Source: Kyrpidia spormannii (lineage in GTDB: Bacteria; Bacillota; Bacilli; Kyrpidiales; Kyrpidiaceae). From it: a stretch of DNA of 64,000 bases. Shown here piece by piece: positions 1 through 7,390 of the stretch. The translations under genes were made by a program, and so were the position numbers. The stretch is from contig NZ_CP024955.1 in assembly GCF_002804065.1 (NCBI RefSeq), positions 1,612,001 to 1,676,000 on the forward strand. Reading direction: 5' to 3'. Each line of letters begins with the position of its first letter. Position 1 is the first letter of the stretch. A model generated the notes under the pieces. It was not told the origin of the DNA and did not search any database. It saw nothing but the letters and a program-made list of their open reading frames with translations.

Positions 1-216
1 CGCCGCCACCACGATCGCGCCGAGAAGAGCCAGCCATGTCGGCAATCCGATTGCGAAAAACATTGCCAACGACAGTGCGCCGACGGTGGCAAAATCACCT
101 TGCGCGAAGTTGATAAGCCCGCAGACTTTAAAAACAGTCACAAACCCCACAGCAATCAGCGCGTAAATGCCGCCCAATGCCAAGCCGGAAAGGACAAGTT
201 GGAGCGTGTCTGCCAT
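1..216 (-). CDS. livH: Branched-chain amino acid ABC transporter permease LivH, N-terminal part
   Basis: Reading from the ATG at 216 gives about 72 residues beginning MADTLQLVLSGLALGGIYAL, running off the left window edge. The hydrophobic start, the GGIYALIAVG segment and the following INFAQGDFATVGA stretch are typical of LivH-type inner-membrane permeases, and the intact LivH at 61520-62395 has the matching SIYALIAVG and LNLAQGEFAAVGA segments. It should pair with LivM to import branched-chain or related amino acids delivered by the LivJ lipoprotein. The gene follows the livJ gene by 17 bp in the same direction, so they formed one operon before livJ was broken by an insertion. Confidence 0.9.
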   Translation of the reverse strand, partial: MADTLQLVLSGLALGGIYALIAVGFVTVFKVCGLINFAQGDFATVGALSLAMFFAIGLPTWLALLGAIVVAA

Positions 217-233
217 ATCCGTCACCCTTCGAT

Positions 234-920
234 TTACTGCGCGATAACCCACCGACCGTTGCGGAACTGAAGCATGGTCAAATCTTTATCGGTTAACCCG
301 ACATGATCCTGGGGACTCAGGTGGAAAATCCCCGTTATTCCCACGACTCCATTTAAGTGTTCAATAGCATCCCGAAGTGAATCGCGAGTCACTTCGCCTT
401 TGATGGTCTTCAATGCCTCGATGATAAGCAGGGTTGCATCGTACGCCATTCCATCGATCGGGCTCGCGTCGATATTGTATTTCGATTTATACGACTGTGC
501 ATACGACTGGAGCACTTTCTTCTGCGGATCACTGTCCAGCAATTGATCGATCACCCAAATTTTGCTCTGGGGCTGATAAACACCTTCAGCAGCATCGGTT
601 CCCGCCAACTCCACGAACTTGTTCGATCCCGCTCCGGAGCTGAAGAATATCGGGGTATTAAGCCCGAGTTCATGGTATCCCTTTAACACCAGTGACGCCG
701 CAGGGGGGATCGCCCAGACCACTAGCGCATCTGGGGAGGCATTTTTTACGGATGTCAGTTGCGGCTTCATGTCGGTATCCGTCGCGCCGAACCGTTCAGA
801 GGCTACAATCTGTATTCCATAGGATTGAGCTGTCTTTACGAATTCACTCTTTCCGCTGTCGCCGTAGGCGTTGTTCACCGACAAAAAGCCCACCCGGGTC
901 CATCCTTTTTGTTTTAAGTA
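234..920 (-). pseudogene. livJ: livJ 3' fragment (amino-acid ABC transporter substrate-binding protein), cut by an IS
   Basis: This is the C-terminal half of a LivJ/HAAT-type periplasmic-binding-protein-fold lipoprotein. In-frame sequence from YLKQKGWTRVGFLSVNN onward matches the layout of the intact LivJ at 62421-63620, for example SQNITKVGWLSSSDDFG there. The frame can be read a little into the IS to a start at 959, but that stretch is IS sequence. Removing the IS and one TAAGTA copy joins this fragment to 2541-3062 through ...KISEYLKQKG..., restoring an open gene. It lacks its own signal peptide, so it is very unlikely to function. The intact downstream livH partner suggests the insertion is recent. 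Confidence 0.88.
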
Positions 921-2540
921 GGGTCTGCTGAACGAATCACGGATCGGCGAATACGGCAAGGGGGCCTAACCGCAAGAGCCATCCGAAAAATGTGTACAAA
1001 AGAATGCGCAGCCGGCGCTCCAGATTCATCACCAACAGCTGCAAGGCGATGACCGTCTCGCTGGTGGTCCGCAGGCGTGCTCGAATCAAGCCAAGCCCGT
1101 ACAAACGCTTGCCTTCGCCGAACTTCCCTTCAATGGCATTGCGTTCGGCAGCGTCCTGCCGTTCCAGCCGTGCCTGCACTGCACGGTCCGCCTGCGACGG
1201 ACGGCCCAAGGGAGGACCGCTCAGGCGAATCCCGCGTTGCTTGCAGTAACGCAGATTCTCTCGATTTCGGTAGGCCTTATCGGCCAACACAGCCTCCGGA
1301 TAGCAGCCGTACCGGTCTCGGTAGGCTTCGACCGCGGCCTGCAAGGTATGACCTTCATGGAAGCCGTCCCACCCGAGGTGTTCGATCCGTGCGTACCCAT
1401 CCACCAGGCTGATCATCACTTTTGCGCCAAACTCCACATTCGCACGAGCCTTGCCACGGACGATGGGACGGACATGAGGTTGTGAGATGCTGACGATTCG
1501 GTCGTCGATTCGCCGGGCTCGCTTCCGGTACATCTCTTCCTGCTGACGGTACAATTCGTGAATGACCAACAGATCATGGTATTGTCGCCGGCTGAGCGCT
1601 TCCAGACCCACTTCGTCTCTCAGGGAGGCCAGGATCCTGAGATCCCGCGCCACAAAACGCAGTTGCTTCCCAATGGCCTTACGCAGTGCCCGTGGGCTGA
1701 CCCGGCGCTGTTTGGCCACCGCCAGATATGCCTTTCGTGCTTTCCATCGATAAGTGCGCGGCTTACGTCGGCCTGGCCGGCGCGCGGCATGCAAGACGTC
1801 AATCATGGCTTCCAGTTTCTCACGTGCCTCGTTCAACAGCGTGAGATCGGTGGGATAGGCAATGTCGGCCGGGGCACACGTGGCATCAAGCAACAGCTTG
1901 CCATGGTTCGAAGGCGTTTCTGGATCCGTCTGCGTCTTTGCAAGGTCGTCCGGCTGAGCCGATCCGGCTCCACCGTGATTGTCCAAGTCCGGATCGTTCG
2001 AGTCATCGGGTTTGTCCTTTTCTGCAACAATCCATTCATTGACTTGCTGGATGACGTCTGGGCCGAGCCGCTTACGAAAGTGTGTCATCAGAGATGGATG
2101 AAACGGTGGCTCTTCCTGAAAGCGCGGCAACCCAATGAAGTACTGGAGGTACGGGTTCTCGGTGATCTGCCTAACGGTTTCGCGGTCACTCAGACCCAAG
2201 CGTTCCTGAATGATCAACGAACCCAGTGCCACCCGAACCGAATAGGCCTTTTGCCCTTTTGTGGCAGACTTGAATCGCTCGCCGTAGTGTTCTTCGACCT
2301 TCCACCATGGGATCATCTGAGCCAATTTGACCCAGCGGTTCTCTTTATTCAATTTCCCGCCGAACGGAAGGAAAAAGTCATCGGGCAACAGCATCTGACG
2401 CTCAGTCGCTCGGTACACGCCTGTCGACACCTCAAGTGCACGGTTTTTGAAGGGTTTCATGCAAAATCCACGCACTTAATTTCTCTGTTAAGTGCCGAAA
2501 TCCCTTCCATTACTGGACTTTTTAATCGTTCAGCAGACCC
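921..2540 (-). mobile_element. IS5-superfamily insertion sequence (1,620 bp) inside livJ
   Basis: The element is bounded by 15-bp perfect terminal inverted repeats: GGGTCTGCTGAACGA at 921-935 and its reverse complement at 2526-2540. It is flanked by the direct repeat TAAGTA at 915-920 and 2541-2546. It holds one transposase gene on the minus strand whose stop lies 16 bp from the left end. Excising the element with one TAAGTA copy rebuilds the livJ reading frame exactly, which confirms both boundaries. The intact transposase and perfect ends suggest recent or still possible activity. The family name (IS5 versus IS1182 group) is tentative. Confidence 0.93.
937..2460 (-). CDS. IS5-superfamily transposase (DDE)
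   Basis: About 507 residues from the ATG at 2460 (MKPFKNRAL); a GTG at 2475 would add five residues. The N-terminal region contains NPYLQYFIGL followed by PFHPSLMTHFRKRLG, the signature of the DUF772 domain of IS5/IS1182-type transposases. A basic, low-complexity linker follows, then a DDE_Tnp_1-type catalytic domain with VMISLVDGYARIEHLGWDG, AVLADKAYRNREN and the ERNAIEGKFGEGKRLYGL segment, where the catalytic Glu should lie. It would cut and paste the surrounding element. No strong ribosome-binding site is visible, as is common for transposases. Confidence 0.9.
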   Translation of the reverse strand: MKPFKNRALEVSTGVYRATERQMLLPDDFFLPFGGKLNKENRWVKLAQMIPWWKVEEHYGERFKSATKGQKAYSVRVALGSLIIQERLGLSDRETVRQITENPYLQYFIGLPRFQEEPPFHPSLMTHFRKRLGPDVIQQVNEWIVAEKDKPDDSNDPDLDNHGGAGSAQPDDLAKTQTDPETPSNHGKLLLDATCAPADIAYPTDLTLLNEAREKLEAMIDVLHAARRPGRRKPRTYRWKARKAYLAVAKQRRVSPRALRKAIGKQLRFVARDLRILASLRDEVGLEALSRRQYHDLLVIHELYRQQEEMYRKRARRIDDRIVSISQPHVRPIVRGKARANVEFGAKVMISLVDGYARIEHLGWDGFHEGHTLQAAVEAYRDRYGCYPEAVLADKAYRNRENLRYCKQRGIRLSGPPLGRPSQADRAVQARLERQDAAERNAIEGKFGEGKRLYGLGLIRARLRTTSETVIALQLLVMNLERRLRILLYTFFGWLLRLGPLAVFADP

Positions 2541-3062
2541 TAAGTATTCGCTGATTTTTTTCGATATGCTCTGATTGCTAACCGGGGTTTTAAACACCCA
2601 TTTGCGTTCCGATGCTGGAGATGCGATGGCGTCGCCTGATCCCACGGATACGAGTGGAACTCTTTGTTCGGTGACATACGGAACAAGCGGCATTGTCGTC
2701 GGTGTCGCCCCCGCCCCGATGATGGCTAGTACGTGATCTTGTTCAACAAGTTTTTTGGCAACAACCAAAGACTCAGTCTCTTTTGACTGATTGTCGTATT
2801 TAACTAACTGAATGGGCGTTCCATTGATCCCTCCTTGCTGATTGACCTCATCCACCAACATCTCCACCGCGTGAATCTGCGGTTCGCCCCATACACTAGA
2901 GGGTCCCGTAAGTTCTAGATCTACCCCGATTTTGTACGCCTTTCCGGAGGTTCCCCCTCCTGCGTTATTATTCCCGGATGTGGATGTACCTGCAGCACCA
3001 CAGGCAGTCATCACAAAACTGGATAATGCAATTGCCGCGAAAAAACGCCACCCTTTCCCCAT
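2541..3062 (-). pseudogene. livJ: livJ 5' fragment (lipoprotein signal and N-terminal lobe)
   Basis: The fragment begins MGKGWRFFAAIALSSFVMTAC, a lipoprotein signal peptide with lipobox MTAC. A Gly/Asn/Ser linker and the start of a LivJ-type fold follow (KIGVDLELTGPSSVWGEP, then MLVDEVNQQGGINGTPIQLV). A GGAGG site lies 9 bp upstream of the ATG at 3062. Real sequence ends at KISEYL; the last residues readable in this frame, down to 2457, belong to the IS. A truncated secreted lobe could still be made but would not bind ligand. The reconstructed protein would be about 400 residues, the usual LivJ size. Confidence 0.88.
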
Positions 3063-3217
3063 GCAGACACCTCCACTGTTGGATTACGAACCACATGAAA
3101 AACAATAGCCCAGCCAATGCCTTTTCCCCACGGGAATCATCATCAGCCGGGCCTGTTTGCTCTACGAAGCCGTGTACCTCATCGATACACATCCCCCGCA
3201 AACAACCAGCAAAAAAT

Positions 3218-3580
3218 TTATTGTTTCTGGACCTTCCATTCGCGATACCGGTCAAAAGCACTTCGGACAGCTTGAAGCAGGGCTCCTTGGGCCGGCGCCA
3301 AGAACCGCGTACGGACTCTGTCTTGAATTTCTTCCAGCCCACTCATCACATTTTGTCCGATCACCAATGACCGAACAAATTCCCCCGTAAGGGGCAAGGC
3401 AAAAGAGAATTCCGCATCTACTATGATGTCCGTTCGTGAATCCACGACCATCACGAACGCCACGATGCGGTATGCCTCGTGCGCGGTCGTCCCTTTGGGA
3501 AGTTCAGCAAATCCTGCCGCAAAAACATACTGCTTTTCTGCCCATCCCTCCGCGGCTTCATATCCCACCTCCCGAAACAT
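3218..3580 (-). CDS. DUF3870 domain protein
   Basis: 120 residues. The core AAGFAELPKGTTAHEAYRIV followed by VMVVDSRTDIIVDAEFSFA and a FVRSLVIGQN segment matches the small DUF3870 family, whose function is unknown. There are no membrane segments or signal peptide, so it is probably cytoplasmic. It lies between a gamma-glutamyltransferase and the liv transport genes, all in one direction, with a sigma-A type promoter just upstream. This suggests a role tied to amino-acid uptake or use, but nothing in the sequence shows one. The ATG at 3580 has AAGGGGG immediately upstream and a stronger AAGGAGG about 20 bp away, so the start is not fully settled. Confidence 0.72.
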   Translation of the reverse strand: MFREVGYEAAEGWAEKQYVFAAGFAELPKGTTAHEAYRIVAFVMVVDSRTDIIVDAEFSFALPLTGEFVRSLVIGQNVMSGLEEIQDRVRTRFLAPAQGALLQAVRSAFDRYREWKVQKQ

Positions 3581-3610
3581 ACCCCCTTTTGTACGATTCC
3601 TCCTTGTCTA

Positions 3611-3640
3611 CTTATATCAAAATAGAACGAGTTTTGTCAA
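3611..3640 (-). promoter_or_regulatory. Sigma-A type promoter for the DUF3870-liv operon
   Basis: On the minus strand a perfect TTGACA (3635-3640) is followed after 18 bp by TATAAG (3611-3616), about 30 bp before the DUF3870 start. It lies in the 98-bp gap after the gamma-glutamyltransferase gene and would drive DUF3870, livJ and livH. Confidence 0.6.
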
Positions 3641-3678
3641 TGACCTTTTCAATCAGCGAATCATTCCTGAACCCTCTC

Positions 3679-5289
3679 TCACCACGCCGCCACCTGGCCG
3701 TCAGCCCGGGGTTCCGTCGCACCGACAAGGACGCCGTTGTCGAGGCGCCAGATGATCTGGCCCCGGCCAAAGGAAGCGGTATCGGCCGACCAAGTGATTT
3801 CGTGTTCTCGGCGAGACAAAGATTCCAACACATGGGGAGGGATTCCGTATTCGGCGGCAACCTTGCGCCCTTCGAGCCACTGCCACCGGGGAGCATCCAG
3901 GGCCGCTTGAGGATTGAGATGAAGATCGATCATGTTGACCAATACCTGGACGTGACCCTGGGGTTGCATGAATGCACCCATGACCCCAAAGGGACCGACC
4001 GCTTGGCCGGCCTTGGTCAGAAATCCCGGGATAATGGTATGATAAGGCCTTTTCCCCGGCGCCAAGGCGTTGACGTGGGCAGAATCCAGGGAAAAATTCG
4101 CTCCCCGGTTGTGAAGGGCAATGCCCGTCCCGGGTACCACCAGCCCCGATCCGAACCCCTGATAATTGCTTTGAATGTAGGAAACCATGTTACCTTCGCC
4201 ATCGGCCGCGCAAAGATACACCGTCCCCCCGGCTTGCGGCCGGCCCGGGCTCGGACGAGCGGCCGATTCCCCGATCAACCGACGGCGCTCTTCAGCATAT
4301 CCCTCAGAGAGCAGATCCTCCACCCGGGCGGACATAAACCGAGGATCGGCGATATAATGCTGGCCATCCGCAAAGGCCAGTTTGATTGCCTCAATCTCGA
4401 TATGGTATCGATCTGCCGGGCTGCGGCCGGATAGGTCAAAGCCTTTGAGCAAATTGAGGGCCATGAGGGCCACCAGGCCATGGCCGTTGGGCGGAATCTC
4501 CCACACATCGTAGCCCCGGTAATCCACATGGATGGGATCCACCCACTCCGGGCGGAATGCCGCCAAGTCTTCCAAGCGGATGAACCCCTTGTACTCCCGG
4601 GAAAATCGGTCGATCCGCTCGGCCAACTCCCCCCGATAAAAAGACTCGGCCCCGCTCTCGGCGATTTTGCGCAAGGTTTCGGCGTGATCTGGCGACCGCC
4701 AAATCTCGCCAATTCGAGGGGCCCTTCCCTCCGGGGCAAAGGTACTGAACCAAGCGGAAAACTCCGGTCCGGTAAGTTCCTGTTCGTATCGGCGATACGC
4801 GGCTTCCCATGCCGCCCCTGTCACCGGAGAGACCGGGTATCCGGCCTGAGCCAGTTCAATGGCGGGTTCAAACAACGCAGCGAACGGCAGGCGGCCAAAG
4901 CGCTTCGACAGCTCCGCCCAAGCTGCGGGGGCGCCGGGGACGGTGACCGGCGCAAAGCCTAGCCTGGGCATCTCCTTCCGTATCCCCCGCTTTTCCAATT
5001 CAGCGATGGTCAAGCGGTGGGGAGCCGGGCCGCTGGCGTTCAGCCCGTGAAGGCGGCCGCCGCTCCAGACCAAGGAGAAGGCGTCCCCTCCGATCCCGTT
5101 CGATGTCGGCTCCACGACAGTCAGTGCGATGGCGGTGGCGATGGCCGCATCCACCGCATTGCCGCCCCGCCGGAGCATGTCGAGTCCCGCTTGGGCAGCC
5201 AGAGGTTGGGAGGTCGCCACCATTCCCCGCCGGGCATAAATGGCCACTCGCCGAGAGGGGTGGGGGTGCTCATATGGATCAAAATGCAT
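3679..5289 (-). CDS. Gamma-glutamyltransferase family protein
   Basis: 536 residues from the ATG at 5289, chosen because GGGAGGG lies 7 bp upstream; an in-frame start at 5319 would overlap hfq. N-terminal landmarks are GMVATSQPLAAQAGLDMLRR and GGNAVDAAIATAIALTVVEP, both typical of the family. The Thr of GGTVYL (about residue 356) is the expected self-cleavage site and N-terminal nucleophile, followed by NMVSYIQSNYQGFGSGLVVP. Family members hydrolyse or transfer gamma-glutamyl groups from glutathione or gamma-glutamyl compounds. No signal peptide is seen, so it resembles the cytoplasmic YwrD-like group rather than secreted Ggt. Its place upstream of an amino-acid transporter suggests scavenging of gamma-glutamyl amino acids. 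Confidence 0.88.
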   Translation of the reverse strand: MHFDPYEHPHPSRRVAIYARRGMVATSQPLAAQAGLDMLRRGGNAVDAAIATAIALTVVEPTSNGIGGDAFSLVWSGGRLHGLNASGPAPHRLTIAELEKRGIRKEMPRLGFAPVTVPGAPAAWAELSKRFGRLPFAALFEPAIELAQAGYPVSPVTGAAWEAAYRRYEQELTGPEFSAWFSTFAPEGRAPRIGEIWRSPDHAETLRKIAESGAESFYRGELAERIDRFSREYKGFIRLEDLAAFRPEWVDPIHVDYRGYDVWEIPPNGHGLVALMALNLLKGFDLSGRSPADRYHIEIEAIKLAFADGQHYIADPRFMSARVEDLLSEGYAEERRRLIGESAARPSPGRPQAGGTVYLCAADGEGNMVSYIQSNYQGFGSGLVVPGTGIALHNRGANFSLDSAHVNALAPGKRPYHTIIPGFLTKAGQAVGPFGVMGAFMQPQGHVQVLVNMIDLHLNPQAALDAPRWQWLEGRKVAAEYGIPPHVLESLSRREHEITWSADTASFGRGQIIWRLDNGVLVGATEPRADGQVAAW

Positions 5290-5315
5290 GCGAATCCCTC
5301 CCACCTTTCTGCAAG

Positions 5316-5585
5316 TCACGACCGGGAAGCATCAGTCGGAGGGACGTCGCGCCGTTCGTCTCCCCCGGTCTGGGCGGGTGGGTGCAAGGACACCGCCTTC
5401 TGGGGGGTGAACGTCGAGATGGCGTGCTTATACACCATCATCTGCTTGCCTTCTGATTCCACCACAATGGTAAAATTGTCAAATGCCCGGATCACGCCCC
5501 GGATTTGAAAGCCGTTCACCAGATACACCGTCACCGGGATGTTGTCTTTGCGCAATTGGTTTAAGAACGTGTCCTGAATGTTCAT
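5316..5585 (-). CDS. hfq: RNA chaperone Hfq
   Basis: 89 residues from the ATG at 5585 ([20 protein letters not shown]); a GTG five codons upstream is also possible. The Sm1 motif ([20 protein letters not shown]) and the Sm2 motif (VYKHAIST) are both present, so a ring-forming hexamer is expected. After Sm2 there is a hydrophilic tail of about 25 residues ([13 protein letters not shown]...), longer than in Bacillus subtilis Hfq. It follows miaA in the same direction, the usual miaA-hfq linkage. In Firmicutes Hfq binds small RNAs, but its regulatory weight varies. Confidence 0.97.
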   Translation of the reverse strand: MNIQDTFLNQLRKDNIPVTVYLVNGFQIRGVIRAFDNFTIVVESEGKQMMVYKHAISTFTPQKAVSLHPPAQTGGDERRDVPPTDASRS

Positions 5586-5642
5586 TGTCTGTTTGTTCAC
5601 CTACACGGCCCCTCTCTAACCCATCTTTCCCTAATGTATTCG

Positions 5643-6578
5643 TTACGCCTTACGAAATCCCTTCCGCCCTCCTATAGCTTCTACGATTTTCCGACCGGTC
5701 TCCTCCAAGGATATCCCTCCAACGTCCAGCCACTGGTGAACCGGCTGGGCCCGAAACCAACTCCACTGTCGCTTCGCGTACCGCCGGGTTCCGCGTTGAA
5801 TCCTCTCGATCGCCTCGTCCAGGGTCATCTCACCGGCAAGATAATCGGCCAATTCCTTGTACCCGATGGCCTGCATCGAAGTCAAGTTCCGGGAATATCC
5901 GCGCTCCAGAAGCCTCTGAACTTCTTGAACCCAACCCTGTTTGACCATTTGAATCACGCGGTCATTGATCCGCCGATACAGGGCTGCGCGCTCCATGGTG
6001 AGGCCGAACATAAGAAAGGGGATGCGGGAGCCCCGCCGCCCCGCCGCATGGGACATGGGCAGCCCCGTCAGATGGTAGATTTCCAAGGCCCGGATGACCC
6101 GCCGAACATCGTGGGGATGAAGTCGGCGGGCGGTCTCCGGGTCCACCTCGGCCAAAAGTCGGTGCAGGGCCTCGGGACCTTCCCGGGCAGCCCGGGCTCG
6201 CAGTTCTTGTCGATACCCCGGGTCCTCTCCGGCCGGGGAAAAATCCAGCCCATGGGTGAGACTTTTCACATATAATCCCGTCCCCCCCACCACAATCGCC
6301 CGCATTCCACGTTGAGACACGTTCTCAATCGTTTCAAGGGCCAACCTCTGATAGTCCACGACGGTGAAGGGTGTATCGGGATCCACCACGTCGATCAGAT
6401 GATGGGGAACCCCCTGCCGCTCCTCGGGGGGGATTTTCGCCGTGCCGATATCCATACCTCGATAGATCTGCATGGAGTCCGCGGAGATGATCTCCCCTCC
6501 GATCTGTTGGGCCACCCGGATGGCCACGTCCGATTTGCCCGTGGCCGTCGGTCCGACAATAAACAGAACCGGATTCAT
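5643..6578 (-). CDS. miaA: tRNA dimethylallyltransferase MiaA
   Basis: 311 residues. The protein opens with the P-loop GPTATGKS (residues 9-16), then SADSMQIYRGMDIGTAKIP and HHLIDVVDP, the usual MiaA substrate-binding blocks, and GGTGLYVKSL. It adds a dimethylallyl group to A37 of tRNAs reading UNN codons. The product is then methylthiolated by MiaB, encoded in the same cluster. The start ATG overlaps the stop of the upstream methyltransferase gene (ATGA), indicating translational coupling. Confidence 0.97.
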   Translation of the reverse strand: MNPVLFIVGPTATGKSDVAIRVAQQIGGEIISADSMQIYRGMDIGTAKIPPEERQGVPHHLIDVVDPDTPFTVVDYQRLALETIENVSQRGMRAIVVGGTGLYVKSLTHGLDFSPAGEDPGYRQELRARAAREGPEALHRLLAEVDPETARRLHPHDVRRVIRALEIYHLTGLPMSHAAGRRGSRIPFLMFGLTMERAALYRRINDRVIQMVKQGWVQEVQRLLERGYSRNLTSMQAIGYKELADYLAGEMTLDEAIERIQRGTRRYAKRQWSWFRAQPVHQWLDVGGISLEETGRKIVEAIGGRKGFRKA

Positions 6579-7384
6579 TTTCCACCCCCGACATCGATCA
6601 CACCGAACTGGATCCTGCCCGAGCCCTTTGGAACCGGCTGAAATCCCAGGCGATCGATTTCTCCCCCATCCCGGCGATCTTTCAACACCACCCGCCGACG
6701 GGCCACGCGCACCGCCTCCTTCACCGCTTCAAAGCGGAGAGCGGACGGATCCCCGAATACCCTCAAAGCATCAATGCCCCGGGAGGCGGAGATCGTTTTG
6801 CGAAACATGGGATCAAAATACACCAGGTCCACAGACCGGTCGGGAAGTCGGCGCAGATAATCGACGTGATCCCCCCACACCACATCAACGCGTCGCATGG
6901 CCGCCTCGAGCTCAGGAAGTGCCGGATAGGCGTATGTACTCAAGCCCTCCTCCACGAAAAATGCCACCACCGGCCGGTCCTCCACGCCCACGACTCGCCC
7001 TTCCGGGCCCACCGCGTGGCTGAGTACGATCGCGTCCGCCCCGAGGCCCAGGGTGGCATCCACCACCCGATCTCCGGGCCGAACCTCACCCACTTCGAGT
7101 AGGGGATCGGGATGCCCGCGCATCACTTGACGGAGGCGCACCACCGCCATTCCCGGATGATAGCGGTACTGCCGGCCGTCCGCATACAGGAATGTTCCCT
7201 CCCGGGTTGCCACGGCGGAGAAAGATGCCGCGTATTCAGCCAAAATCTCGTCCAGTTTGCGTCGGTCCCGGGACACCAAGGGCAGTCCCAGACGTCGGGC
7301 GATCTCCCCGGCCCGGTGAAGGAGTTCGGGGTCTGGCCGGGCAGCGGTGGTCACAACCCCGTGAAGATCAGCCGTCATGGTCAC
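6575..7384 (-). CDS. RsmJ-like SAM-dependent methyltransferase
   Basis: 269 residues. A class I methyltransferase fold is indicated by VVDATLGLGADAIVLS (SAM-binding motif I, about residue 108), VVGVEDRPVV (acidic motif II) and VDLVYFDPMF, which resembles the catalytic motif of the DUF548/RsmJ group that methylates 16S rRNA G1516 in Escherichia coli. The N-terminal 90 residues are family-specific. It is sandwiched between mutL and miaA with short gaps, so it belongs to the mutS-mutL-miaA-hfq transcript. The substrate, rRNA or other RNA, is not shown by the sequence. Confidence 0.8.
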   Translation of the reverse strand: MTMTADLHGVVTTAARPDPELLHRAGEIARRLGLPLVSRDRRKLDEILAEYAASFSAVATREGTFLYADGRQYRYHPGMAVVRLRQVMRGHPDPLLEVGEVRPGDRVVDATLGLGADAIVLSHAVGPEGRVVGVEDRPVVAFFVEEGLSTYAYPALPELEAAMRRVDVVWGDHVDYLRRLPDRSVDLVYFDPMFRKTISASRGIDALRVFGDPSALRFEAVKEAVRVARRRVVLKDRRDGGEIDRLGFQPVPKGSGRIQFGVIDVGGGK

Positions 7385-7390
7385 CCTCCC

